Source of the DNA: an uncultured Bacteroidales bacterium
GTDB lineage: Bacteria > Bacteroidota > Bacteroidia > Bacteroidales > P3
Assembly (NCBI GenBank): GCA_937884485.1
Contig: CALGCG010000127.1
Span: 23,366-87,365, forward strand
Reading direction: 5' to 3'
DNA length: 64,000 bases
Shown here: in pieces, positions 24,309 to 33,499 of the stretch
Layout: every line of letters begins with the position of its first letter
Numbering within the stretch: the first letter of the stretch is position 1
Translations under genes and position numbers: made by a program
The notes under the pieces: generated by a model
Database searches by the model: none
Told to the model about the DNA's origin: nothing
The model's input: only the letters and a program-made list of their open reading frames with translations

Positions 24309-25868
24309 ATGCAGACCAAGATATTATGGGCCGATGACGAGATTGACTTGCTGAAGCCTCACGTGCTGTTTCTGAAGGAGAAAGGGTGCGAGGTGACGGC
24401 AGTGCAGAGCGGCAGCGACGCGCTGGACGAGCTTGAGGGCGGAGGCGTGCTGCCCGACGTGGTGTTCCTCGACGAGCAGATGCCTGGCCTGAGCGGTATC
24501 GAGACCCTGCGGCGAATGAAGGAGAAGTGGCCGCAGCTGCCGGTGGTGATGGTGACCAAGAGCGAGGAGGAAGGCTTGATGGAGGACGCCCTGGGCGGCA
24601 AGATCAGCGACTACCTGATTAAGCCCGTGAGCCCCAGCCAGCTGTGGCTGATGGTGAAGAAGCATACCGAGCGCAAGCGTTTGGAGAGTGAACACTCGAC
24701 GATGGGATACCAGCAGCAGTTCCGCGAGATAGGGATGCAGATCGGCGGCCGCATGGATGCCGAGGAGTGGAAAGACGTGTACCGCAAACTGGTCTACTGG
24801 GATTTGGAACTGGCTGGCAGCGAGGATGACAATATCCACGACATCTTCATGTCGCAGAAGGAAGAGGCCAACCGTCATTTCTGCCGCTTCTATGAAGAGA
24901 ATTACCTGAACTGGCTGTCCGGCGGGCAGGGCAAACCGCTGATGTCGCCCACCGTGCTGAAGGAGCGGATGTTCCCGCTGCTCTCGCGGCCCACGTTCTT
25001 GATAGTGATAGACAATTTCCGCTTCGACCAGTGGAAGTTCGTCCAGCCGCTGGTGGAGCAGTATCTGCGCACCGAGCGCGAGGATATGTACTATGCCATC
25101 CTGCCCACGACGACGCAGTTTGCCCGCAACGCAATGTTCGCCGGCCTGATGCCCAGCGAGATAGAGAGGATGTATCCCCAGTACTGGGTGAATGAGGACG
25201 AGAAGGGGTGGAAGAACCAGTACGAGGCCGAGCTGCTGGGCGAGAATCTGCGCCGCAACGGCCTTGGAGTGAAGATGAGCTACAACAAGGTGCTCAACGC
25301 CCAATATGGAAAGAAACTGGTCGACCGCCTGCCGGAATTGATGCGCAACGGATTGAATGTCATTATCTACAACTTCATCGACATGCTGAGCCATGCGAGG
25401 ACCGACAGCGACATCGTGCGCGAACTGGCGGAAGACGAGAAGGCCTACCGCAGTGTCACCTTGAGCTGGCTGGAGCATTCGCCACTGATAGAAATACTGA
25501 AAGCGCTGAGCGAGAAGGATGTGAACGTCGTCATCACCACCGACCACGGGAGCGTGAAGATAGACCGTCCGGTGAAGGTGAAGGGCGATCGCGAGGTGAG
25601 CGTCAACCTGCGCTACAAGCAGGGCCGACTGCTGGACTACAACCCGAAGGATGTCTTCGAGGTGAAGGACCCGAAGCGGGCTTTCCTCCCCAAACTGCAC
25701 GTGACGAGCCCCTACATCTTCTGCCGCGGCAACGACTTCTTCGCCTACCCGAACAACTACAACGAGTATGTGCGCTACTACACCAACACCTTCCAGCACG
25801 GAGGCCTGTCGATGGAAGAGGTGCTGGTGCCGTTTGTGGTGCTGAGGAGCCGTAGGGCCGCAGAATGA
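24309..25868 (+). CDS. porX: T9SS response regulator PorX (receiver plus PglZ domain)
   Basis: 519 residues from ATG 24309; upstream codons in frame belong to the control region. Residues 1-120 form a CheY-like receiver: acidic pair D9-D10, phospho-acceptor D55 in VVFLDEQMPG, and the conserved Lys in YLIKPVSPSQ. A helical linker follows, then a PglZ/alkaline-phosphatase-type domain (ILPTTTQFARNAMF with the nucleophile threonine, FIDMLSHARTD, TTDHGSVKIDRP). In Porphyromonas PorX works with the sensor PorY and the ECF sigma factor SigP to control type IX secretion; neither partner is in this window. It is preceded by one of the CAATA-N15-CGTTA elements. Confidence 0.95.
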   Translation: MQTKILWADDEIDLLKPHVLFLKEKGCEVTAVQSGSDALDELEGGGVLPDVVFLDEQMPGLSGIETLRRMKEKWPQLPVVMVTKSEEEGLMEDALGGKISDYLIKPVSPSQLWLMVKKHTERKRLESEHSTMGYQQQFREIGMQIGGRMDAEEWKDVYRKLVYWDLELAGSEDDNIHDIFMSQKEEANRHFCRFYEENYLNWLSGGQGKPLMSPTVLKERMFPLLSRPTFLIVIDNFRFDQWKFVQPLVEQYLRTEREDMYYAILPTTTQFARNAMFAGLMPSEIERMYPQYWVNEDEKGWKNQYEAELLGENLRRNGLGVKMSYNKVLNAQYGKKLVDRLPELMRNGLNVIIYNFIDMLSHARTDSDIVRELAEDEKAYRSVTLSWLEHSPLIEILKALSEKDVNVVITTDHGSVKIDRPVKVKGDREVSVNLRYKQGRLLDYNPKDVFEVKDPKRAFLPKLHVTSPYIFCRGNDFFAYPNNYNEYVRYYTNTFQHGGLSMEEVLVPFVVLRSRRAAE

Positions 25869-25896
25869 TGGTTTCATTATGTAAAATGTGTTTTTT

Positions 25897-27384
25897 ATGA
25901 AGAAAATATTCGCTTTTTTGATTTGTGCGTGTGGAATGTGGAGTGTGTCAACGGGTCAGATAATCACTGTTTCCAAGGGCAATCCCGGCAAGGAGATGGA
26001 CGAAGAAGCAGTGAAAAATGCTTGGTATCTCGGACAGCGTGGCGAGCACGAATGCTGGCTGACGCGGACCGAGGACGGACCGAAGAGTTTTGTGAGAAGA
26101 GACGACTGGCAGGTTGTCGAGGTGGACCGCAATCTGGTGGTTCGGAGCCGCCTGGAACTGCCGATGAGCAGGCTGTGCGAGGTGGTGGTGGCCAGGAAAA
26201 TCGACGACAGGGCCGACGTGATATTGGTGGACAGCAGCGATTCCCGCGGACTGACGTTGATGGGTGTGCAGGTGGACCTGGACAGCATGCGGCTGCGCAA
26301 TCATAAGATAGACACCCTGGCCCATTATGACATTGATCCCAAGGACAGAAGTTATGTATGGGGCGCATCAAGCAGCAGCAGTGACTATATGGGAGTGCTG
26401 GTCGTGCTGCAGAAAACAAAGGCCCAGCAGTATGCGGCGGAAGCCGTGGTGTACGACAGCGAGATGGAAGAGTTCTGGCGCCGGGAGTATGCTGTGGGTT
26501 CCACCAGCAGCATGGGTGTGAGCGACGCTGGCGAGATGGTGACGCTGGGATACGACGGCGAGGACGACGGGGTGCGCTTCACAATCAATGTGCTGGGTCG
26601 CAAAAGCAGCGACTCCTACGGCATGACAATGGAGTGCGACAGGATCAGATATATGCAGATTGTCGATATCAGGAATCGCAAGGTTCAGTGTGCTGGACTG
26701 TTCTCGCCGTTGACGAGCGATCCGAAGGAAAAGATGATTGGTGGAACGGTCTCGATGATGTTCGACATGGATTCGACGACGGTGACCCGTTTTTTGGTGC
26801 GTCCGTTCCAGAACGAGGATGTGAATATCCTGGTAAACAAGAAGACGAAAAAGGTGCAGCATGATCAGGAAGCGCCGATGGTGACGCCGCTGGCCTTTGC
26901 ACGGATGCCGTATGGCATCGTCATGGCGGTAGGCCATCGTCATGTGTTGAGGTACAAGAATGCCAACGGCACCAGGGAGTCGAGCTACTACGCGCAAGGC
27001 ATACACCTTGAGGCGTTCGATGAGACCGGCAATATCATGTGGTCACGAAATATCCGCCGCAACGACATGCAGAAGGACAGCGATGAAAAGCTGTACATCG
27101 CCCTGTTCTCGTCGGGCGATGATGTGTGCCTGGTGAAGAGTGAAAACAGGAAATACCCGTCAGGCTACGATATCGCCAAAGAGGCGAAAGAATTTGAGCT
27201 GGGAGACAAGTGCAACCTGGTGATGTACAAGGTGAGCGTCGACGGAGAGGTGAGCAAGACCATCCTCGAACAGAGGACGAAGCATTCGCTGGTGTCGGCA
27301 GCCAAGCGGGGAGAGGGGAATGTTGTGATGCTGACGCTGGACGGCGCAAAGAGCCGAATGGTCGATATGAAGATTGAACAATAA
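25897..27384 (+). CDS. Exported protein of unknown function
   Basis: 495 residues from ATG 25897, which opens a signal peptide (MKKIFAFLICACGMWSVSTG). The mature part is rich in beta strands with repeated segments such as VVEVDRNLVVRSRLELP, SYVWGASSSSSDYMGVLVVLQKTK and IVMAVGHRHVLRYKN; the regular alternation would fit a beta-propeller, but I see no diagnostic motif. 28 bp after porX and 40 bp before uvrA, with no terminator or promoter visible, so probably in one transcript. Not recognised. Confidence 0.75.
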   Translation: MKKIFAFLICACGMWSVSTGQIITVSKGNPGKEMDEEAVKNAWYLGQRGEHECWLTRTEDGPKSFVRRDDWQVVEVDRNLVVRSRLELPMSRLCEVVVARKIDDRADVILVDSSDSRGLTLMGVQVDLDSMRLRNHKIDTLAHYDIDPKDRSYVWGASSSSSDYMGVLVVLQKTKAQQYAAEAVVYDSEMEEFWRREYAVGSTSSMGVSDAGEMVTLGYDGEDDGVRFTINVLGRKSSDSYGMTMECDRIRYMQIVDIRNRKVQCAGLFSPLTSDPKEKMIGGTVSMMFDMDSTTVTRFLVRPFQNEDVNILVNKKTKKVQHDQEAPMVTPLAFARMPYGIVMAVGHRHVLRYKNANGTRESSYYAQGIHLEAFDETGNIMWSRNIRRNDMQKDSDEKLYIALFSSGDDVCLVKSENRKYPSGYDIAKEAKEFELGDKCNLVMYKVSVDGEVSKTILEQRTKHSLVSAAKRGEGNVVMLTLDGAKSRMVDMKIEQ

Positions 27385-27424
27385 CAACTACAAGAGAGCA
27401 AAGGCATTAGAGCGTCAAGGGAAA

Positions 27425-30199
27425 ATGGATATATTTATCAAGGGAGCACGGGCTAATAACCTGAAGAATATAGATGTCACCATACCGCAAGGGAAGTTGG
27501 TGGTGGTTACCGGACTCAGCGGCAGCGGCAAGTCGTCGCTGGCTTTCGACACCTTGTTTGCCGAAGGGCAGAGAAGGTATGTGGAGAGTATGAGTTCGTA
27601 TGCGCGCCAGTTTTTGGGGCGCATGACAAAACCCGAGGTGGACTACATCCACGGTCTGGCTCCGGCCGTGGCCATCGAGCAGAAGGTGAATACGTCGAAC
27701 CCTCGGTCGACTGTGGGCACGAGCACGGAAATCTATGAATATCTGAAACTGCTTTTTGCAAGGATTGGACGGACGTATTCGCCGGTATCGGGATGCGAAG
27801 TGAAGAGACACTCGGTGAGCGATGTGGTGGACTATGTGCTTGCCCGAGAGGAGGGGGAGAAGGTGTTGATAATGGCGCCGCTGGAAGGAACCAGTGAGCG
27901 GCCGCTGAAAAGCCAGTTGGAGATACTGAAGCAGGAAGGATATGTGAGAGTGATGGTGAAGGGTACGATTGTGAAAATAGAGGATTGGCTGGAGATTTGG
28001 AACGGGAAAGGGGCGGATTCTGCGGAAGAGAGATGCATGCTGGTGGTGGACAGAATAGAGGTGCGTCGCGGTGACGACGAGCAAGCCGCAAGAGTGGGGG
28101 AGAGTGTGCAAAGCGCTTTCTTTGAGGGAAGGGGTGCATGTGTGGTTGGCAGTGCCGGAGGGCATTTCCAGGAGTTTTCGAATCGCTTCGAGGCCGACGG
28201 TATCACATTCGAAAAGCCCAATCCTAACTTCTTCTCGTTTAACAACCCTTACGGAGCGTGCCCTACGTGCCAGGGCTATGGCAGCATCATTGGCATAGAC
28301 GAAAATATGGTGGTGCCAAACAAAAGCAGGAGCATTTATGAGAACGCTGTCGTCTGCTGGAACGGAGACAAGATGCAGGATGTGAAGAAGGAGTTTATCC
28401 GTCACGCCGCGATAATCGATTTCCCGATACACACACCTTACTATCAGCTCACTGAAGAGCAAAAGAACATCCTGTGGCATGGCGATGGGGTGTGGGAAGG
28501 CATAGACGGCTTCTTTAAGTGGGTGGAGAGCCAAAGTTATAAGATTCAATACCGTGTCATGCTGGCGCGATACAGAGGAAAGACCGTCTGCCCCGACTGC
28601 AAGGGCCGCAGACTGAGGAAGGATGCCGATTATGTGAAGATTGACGGGAAGAGTATCAGTGATTTGGTCGAGATGCCGGTGTCTGGCTTGACGGCCTGGT
28701 TTTCTGGCATAGAGCAGCGTTTGAGGCCTCATGAGGTGGAAATGACCACGCGGTTGATTGCAGAGATAAAGAACAGGTTGGGCTACCTGATGGATGTCGG
28801 GTTGGGCTACCTGACACTGAACCGGGCGAGCAACAGCCTCAGCGGTGGCGAGAGCCAGCGCATCAACTTGGCCACATCATTGGGCAGTTCCCTGGTGGGG
28901 TCGATGTATATTCTCGACGAGCCGTCGATAGGGCTCCATTCGCGCGATACAAATCAGTTGATCGGAGTGTTGAAGAAGTTGCGCGATTTGGGCAATACGG
29001 TCATTGTCGTGGAGCACGACGAGGACATTATCCGGTCGGCAGACTGGCTCATCGACATAGGCCCTGGTGCCGGCCGCCTGGGTGGCGAGGTCGTCTATGC
29101 GGGAGCTCCCAAAGGGTTGTCAAAAGCCAAGAACTCCCTGACGGCGGACTATCTGACCGGGAAAAGGGTCATAGAGGTGCCGGCGAGTCGCCGTCCGTGG
29201 CGCGACAGGATTTCGATACATGGCGCTTACTGCAATAATCTGAAGCACGTCGATGTAGACATTCCGCTGGGCGTGTTGACAGTGGTGACGGGTGTGTCTG
29301 GCTCGGGAAAAACAAGTTTGGTCCGCAGAGTCCTGTACGATGTATTGCAGCACCGTTTCGATGGTGCGGCAGACTATGTGGGCAGCTGCATGGAGATGGA
29401 TGGAGACATTCGCCGTATTGCAGGTGTGGAGATGGTGGACCAGAATCCCATCGGCCGTTCGTCCCGCAGCAATCCTGCAACCTATATGAAAATATTCGAC
29501 GAGGTACGCAGTCTTTATGCCAAACAGCCCCTTGCCAAAACACGAGGCTACAAGAGCGGGTTTTTCTCGTTCAATGTTGAAGGCGGCCGCTGCGAGAACT
29601 GCCAGGGGGAGGGGTATGTGACAGTCAGCATGCAGTTTATGAGTGACGTGCATCTGCTTTGCGAAGAATGCCATGGAAGTCGCTATACCGACGAGGCTCT
29701 GGAGGTGCAATACAAGGGGAAAAATATCAGTGATGTGTTGGATATGACTGTCGACCAAGCCGTTGATTTCTTCGACGATGATGAGACCCGTTCTATCTAT
29801 TCACGTCTCACCCCATTGCAGGATGTCGGTTTAGGATATCTCAAGTTGGGTCAGTCTTCCAGTTCGCTTTCGGGTGGCGAATGCCAGCGTATTAAGTTGG
29901 CTTCCTATCTTGTGAAAGGGGAAGCCGAACAGCCTATGCTATTCATTTTCGACGAGCCTTCGACGGGATTGCATTTTCATGATATACAGAAATTGCTGGC
30001 GGCATTCTCACGTCTTATCGAGCGTGGACACAGCATTGTTGTCATTGAGCATCATCACGACATTATCAAGGTGGCCGACTGGGTGATTGACATGGGGCCT
30101 GAGGGTGGCGAGGAAGGTGGCAATGTGGTTTTTGCCGGCACGCCTGAGGAACTTGTTAAATGCAAGCAATCATATACTGCTAAATTCTTAAAATTATAA
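27425..30199 (+). CDS. uvrA: Excinuclease ABC subunit A
   Basis: 924 residues from ATG 27425 (MDIFIKGARANNLKNI); the frame is open 17 codons further back, overlapping the previous gene. Damage-sensing ATPase of nucleotide excision repair. Walker A motifs GLSGSGKSS (residues 30-38) and GVSGSGKTS in the second half, two ABC signatures (LSGGESQRINLA and LSGGECQRIKLA), Walker B ILDEPSIGLHSRD and IFDEPSTGLHFHD. Zinc modules: CPTC/CPDC in the first half and CENC/CEEC in the second. All functional motifs look intact. Acts with mfd, which lies nearby on the other strand. Confidence 0.97.
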   Translation: MDIFIKGARANNLKNIDVTIPQGKLVVVTGLSGSGKSSLAFDTLFAEGQRRYVESMSSYARQFLGRMTKPEVDYIHGLAPAVAIEQKVNTSNPRSTVGTSTEIYEYLKLLFARIGRTYSPVSGCEVKRHSVSDVVDYVLAREEGEKVLIMAPLEGTSERPLKSQLEILKQEGYVRVMVKGTIVKIEDWLEIWNGKGADSAEERCMLVVDRIEVRRGDDEQAARVGESVQSAFFEGRGACVVGSAGGHFQEFSNRFEADGITFEKPNPNFFSFNNPYGACPTCQGYGSIIGIDENMVVPNKSRSIYENAVVCWNGDKMQDVKKEFIRHAAIIDFPIHTPYYQLTEEQKNILWHGDGVWEGIDGFFKWVESQSYKIQYRVMLARYRGKTVCPDCKGRRLRKDADYVKIDGKSISDLVEMPVSGLTAWFSGIEQRLRPHEVEMTTRLIAEIKNRLGYLMDVGLGYLTLNRASNSLSGGESQRINLATSLGSSLVGSMYILDEPSIGLHSRDTNQLIGVLKKLRDLGNTVIVVEHDEDIIRSADWLIDIGPGAGRLGGEVVYAGAPKGLSKAKNSLTADYLTGKRVIEVPASRRPWRDRISIHGAYCNNLKHVDVDIPLGVLTVVTGVSGSGKTSLVRRVLYDVLQHRFDGAADYVGSCMEMDGDIRRIAGVEMVDQNPIGRSSRSNPATYMKIFDEVRSLYAKQPLAKTRGYKSGFFSFNVEGGRCENCQGEGYVTVSMQFMSDVHLLCEECHGSRYTDEALEVQYKGKNISDVLDMTVDQAVDFFDDDETRSIYSRLTPLQDVGLGYLKLGQSSSSLSGGECQRIKLASYLVKGEAEQPMLFIFDEPSTGLHFHDIQKLLAAFSRLIERGHSIVVIEHHHDIIKVADWVIDMGPEGGEEGGNVVFAGTPEELVKCKQSYTAKFLKL

Positions 30200-30205
30200 A
30201 GATTT

Positions 30206-30706
30206 ATGTACGAATCCGAAACAAAAAAAATAAAACGCAGTGCGCAGTTGGGCTTATGGGGGTCTGTGGCGGTGGTGATACTCGCATCCGTATTCCTTTA
30301 TGCCAGTCCGTGGCGTTTTTCGGCACAGAGTGAGTATACCAGACATTGGATGCTGGTGGTGGGCAGTGTATTGGCTGTGCTGTCGCTCAGTATGGCGCTC
30401 TTGGTTATTCGCAAGCAGGTGCCACGACTGCGTCAGGCCGAGGGTCTTGAAGCCAAGCTGACGGGTTATGCCAACCACATACGCTCGCTCTTCCTATCCA
30501 TCCTGACGGTGGTGGTCATTCTTTGCCTTATGACTGTGGTCTCCGGTCAGAATGTGCTGTTGATGCTTGCCATGGTGACTGTGCTGATGCTCATCTTGGC
30601 TTATCCGAATATCTACAAGGTCAAGGTGGATTTGGGACTTACCGATGAGGAAATGTCTTCAATCTACGGTGACCTTTATGTTGTTGAAAAAAAGGATGAA
30701 GAATGA
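30206..30706 (+). CDS. Small integral membrane protein, function unknown
   Basis: 166 residues with four hydrophobic segments (about 14-32, 45-65, 93-112 and 115-133), cytoplasmic basic N-terminus (ETKKIKRSAQ) and acidic C-terminus (VEKKDEE). Starts 6 bp after uvrA and overlaps mnmE by 11 bp, so translation is coupled to both. A conserved Bacteroidales-type protein as far as I can judge, without an assigned family. Confidence 0.75.
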   Translation: MYESETKKIKRSAQLGLWGSVAVVILASVFLYASPWRFSAQSEYTRHWMLVVGSVLAVLSLSMALLVIRKQVPRLRQAEGLEAKLTGYANHIRSLFLSILTVVVILCLMTVVSGQNVLLMLAMVTVLMLILAYPNIYKVKVDLGLTDEEMSSIYGDLYVVEKKDEE

Positions 30707-32039
30707 TACTATAGCGGCAATCTCCACCCCGAGGGGTGTGGGCGGAATGGCGGTGGTGCGTCTTAGCGGTCCACAGTCCACAGCATTGGCATTGTGCCAT
30801 CTGTCGTTGGATTCCTTTAGGCCTCGTCATTCTCATTTTGCTGGTTTCAAGGCGAATGGTGCGCTGCTGGACGAGGTGGTGGCCACGTGGTTTCCGTCGC
30901 CGCACAGCTATACCGGCGAGGATGTGGTGGAGCTGTCATGTCATGGTTCAATCTATGTGCAACAGGCGGTGCTTCAGGCTTTGGTGAATAGTGGTGCCCG
31001 CCTGGCTGAGCCTGGCGAGTTTACTCAGCGTGCCTTCCTTAACGGTCGTCTTAATCTGTCTCAGGCCGAGGCTGTTGCTGATTTGATACACTCTGTTACT
31101 CCCGCCCAGCATCGCTTGGCTATCAGTCAATTGCGCGGTGGGTATGCAGAAAAACTCAAATCCTTGCGACAGCAGTTGCTCGACCTGACCTCGCTGCTGG
31201 AGTTGGAGCTTGACTTCAGCCAGGAAGATGTGGAGTTCGCCGATAGAAAAAAAATGTCGGCTTTGGTGGGCAACATCGCCGTCGAAGTGAAAACTCTCTT
31301 GCATTCTTTCCAATTAGGCAATGCTCTTAAGAATGGCATTCCTGTAGCCATTGTCGGACGTCCCAATGCTGGCAAGTCGTCGTTGCTCAATGCTCTTCTT
31401 TCTGACGACCGTGCCATTGTGAGTCCGATTCCTGGCACTACGCGCGACACCATCGAGGAACTTCTCACCATTGAGGGCATAACGTTTCGCATTATTGACA
31501 CCGCAGGTCTCCGCCATAGCGACGATCCCATAGAGTCGCTTGGTTTCGAACGTTCCATGAAGGCGGTCCGCCAGGCTTCCGTCGTGCTCTTTGTTCGCGA
31601 TGCTACGGAGTGTGCCGACACGGAACCCTCCGGTGATCTCGATATCATTTTCAAGGACATTCCCCGTGAAGGGAAAATGGTTTTTGTGGTCCAAAACAAG
31701 GCCGATTTGCTGCAGCCGCCCTATCCACAGGGGGTTGCGGTCTCGGCGCGCACGGGCTTCGGTATCGATAATCTCAAGCAAAGTATTGTCGGAGCTGTAC
31801 GCCGACGGATGACAGAAGCCGATGGCGCTATGCTTGCCAACCTTCGCCATTATGAGGCCCTATGCCGTGTGGAGGCCGCTCTCGGCGAAGTGAGTAAGGG
31901 GCTCGACGCAATGCTTCCTTCCGACCTCGTGGCTGTCGACCTCCGCGATGCTCTCTACCATCTGGGCACCATCACCGGGGAAGTGACCAACAATGAGGTT
32001 CTTGGCAACATATTCTCCCGTTTTTGCATCGGCAAATAA
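30696..32039 (+). CDS. mnmE: tRNA uridine-5-carboxymethylaminomethyl modification GTPase
   Basis: 447 residues. With MnmG it makes the cmnm5 modification on U34 of certain tRNAs. Start ATG 30696 gives MKNDTIAAISTPRGVGGMAVVRLSG, the typical N-terminus. G domain: GRPNAGKSSLLNALL (P loop), Walker B/G3 DTAG in IIDTAGLRHSDDP, NKAD (G4). The C-terminal CIGK with the essential Cys is present (FSRFCIGK). Overlaps the previous gene by 11 bp. Full length and intact. Confidence 0.97.
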   Translation: MKNDTIAAISTPRGVGGMAVVRLSGPQSTALALCHLSLDSFRPRHSHFAGFKANGALLDEVVATWFPSPHSYTGEDVVELSCHGSIYVQQAVLQALVNSGARLAEPGEFTQRAFLNGRLNLSQAEAVADLIHSVTPAQHRLAISQLRGGYAEKLKSLRQQLLDLTSLLELELDFSQEDVEFADRKKMSALVGNIAVEVKTLLHSFQLGNALKNGIPVAIVGRPNAGKSSLLNALLSDDRAIVSPIPGTTRDTIEELLTIEGITFRIIDTAGLRHSDDPIESLGFERSMKAVRQASVVLFVRDATECADTEPSGDLDIIFKDIPREGKMVFVVQNKADLLQPPYPQGVAVSARTGFGIDNLKQSIVGAVRRRMTEADGAMLANLRHYEALCRVEAALGEVSKGLDAMLPSDLVAVDLRDALYHLGTITGEVTNNEVLGNIFSRFCIGK

Positions 32040-32062
32040 TTATGAAACAAACAAGAAATGTT

Positions 32063-33478
32063 ATGAAAAAATACGCAATCACAATTCTCCTGGCTCTGCT
32101 GCCATTGATGTCGGTGGCAGCCAAGCCTGTTTATAAAATCACCTTCGTGGCCGAGGGAAATAAAGACTCGGTACTGTTCATGGGCTTCTATCTTGCACAG
32201 CACAAGTTCTTTTGCGACACCGCCTACAATAACGGCAAGGGAAGATTTGTCTTCGAGGGTGACAAGGAACTGGAACCGGGGCTCTATTACATCACCAATA
32301 ATAGTAACCGGTTTGTAGAGTTCGTGGTTTACAACGAGAAACAGAACTATACCCTGCGTACCGACAATGAGAACTGGAAACTTGGCATGTCGGTCAAAGG
32401 CTCTCGCGAGAACGAGGTGTTTTTCAATTTCAATCGCGCCAACGAATCACTGTATCAAGATTTTATTGCTGCCAGCAAGACGATGGATTCGGCCGAGTTT
32501 CACGATGTCTACGCCCCTGCCCAGCGTCTGCGCCTCGACAGTGTCCGTCTTGAGTTCATACATCGTTATCCTGACTGTATGCTCTCGCGCATGATGTTGG
32601 CAACCAAAGATGTGGATGTTCCGACCGTTACCCCTGACGGTAATCCTATGTCCGGCCGTGAGCGTTTTGACTGGCTCATGGATCACTACTTCGACAATGT
32701 CCCCCTCGACGACCCCTTCATCCTCCGCACACCCAAGGAGGTCTTCTACGACCGCGTCATGGAGTACGTCGACAAACGCATGAATCGCATGCCCCCGGAC
32801 ATGATCTGTCCCCTGCTCGACAGCCTTATCGACCGCTCCAAGCCCGCCCCCAATGTCTATCGTTGGCTTATCCTTAATTTGACCAACCATTTCCTGCAGA
32901 GCAAGGTCATGGTGTACGACGAGGTCTACGTCCATCTCGTAAAGCGCTACTTCGCCACCGGCGAGGTCGTCGGACTCGAGCCGTCGGTTATCGATGAACA
33001 AATCGAGCGTGCCACCAAGTGGGACCGCCTGCTGGTCGGCAAGGTGGCCCCCGAGCTTATCCTTTTCGACACCAACCACCGTGCCTATTCTCTTCACCAC
33101 ATGAAGGGTAACTATACCCTCTTGCTCTTTTGGAGCCCCACCTGTGGCCACTGTCGCGACATCATCCCTGCGGTATACAATGTTTTCGAACGCTACGCCG
33201 ACACCATAGGTCTCAGCGCTTTCGCCATTCTCTCGGAACCCGACGACCAGACCACCGTCAAGTGGAAGGCATTCTTGCGCGAGCACCAGATGACGGATCC
33301 TCGGTGGGTCAACCTCAACGGTGGCGAGGCCAATATCGACTGGCACGACGTATACGACATCACGACAACACCGCAGATCTACCTTGTTGACAACCGCGAC
33401 CACAAGTTTGTCGCCAAAAAGCTCAATGCCGAAATACTGGAATCCATCCTGCAGGCACTCTTGAGAAACAACGAATAA
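32063..33478 (+). CDS. Exported thioredoxin-like protein (DUF4369/DUF5106-type, TlpA-like)
   Basis: 471 residues from ATG 32063 (MKKYAITILLALLPLMSVAA, signal peptide); ATG 32042 seven codons upstream is an alternative. N-terminal beta module (YKITFVAEGNKDSVLFMGFYL...) of DUF4369 type, a helical middle part, and a C-terminal thioredoxin fold with the active site C-G-H-C in FWSPTCGHCRDI and a cis-Pro segment (TTTPQIYLVDN). Periplasmic thiol-disulfide oxidoreductase family similar to TlpA/ResA. Substrate unknown. Follows mnmE directly and precedes a lipoprotein peptidase by 21 bp. Confidence 0.85.
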   Translation: MKKYAITILLALLPLMSVAAKPVYKITFVAEGNKDSVLFMGFYLAQHKFFCDTAYNNGKGRFVFEGDKELEPGLYYITNNSNRFVEFVVYNEKQNYTLRTDNENWKLGMSVKGSRENEVFFNFNRANESLYQDFIAASKTMDSAEFHDVYAPAQRLRLDSVRLEFIHRYPDCMLSRMMLATKDVDVPTVTPDGNPMSGRERFDWLMDHYFDNVPLDDPFILRTPKEVFYDRVMEYVDKRMNRMPPDMICPLLDSLIDRSKPAPNVYRWLILNLTNHFLQSKVMVYDEVYVHLVKRYFATGEVVGLEPSVIDEQIERATKWDRLLVGKVAPELILFDTNHRAYSLHHMKGNYTLLLFWSPTCGHCRDIIPAVYNVFERYADTIGLSAFAILSEPDDQTTVKWKAFLREHQMTDPRWVNLNGGEANIDWHDVYDITTTPQIYLVDNRDHKFVAKKLNAEILESILQALLRNNE

Positions 33479-33499
33479 ATTATCAATCATTATAATATT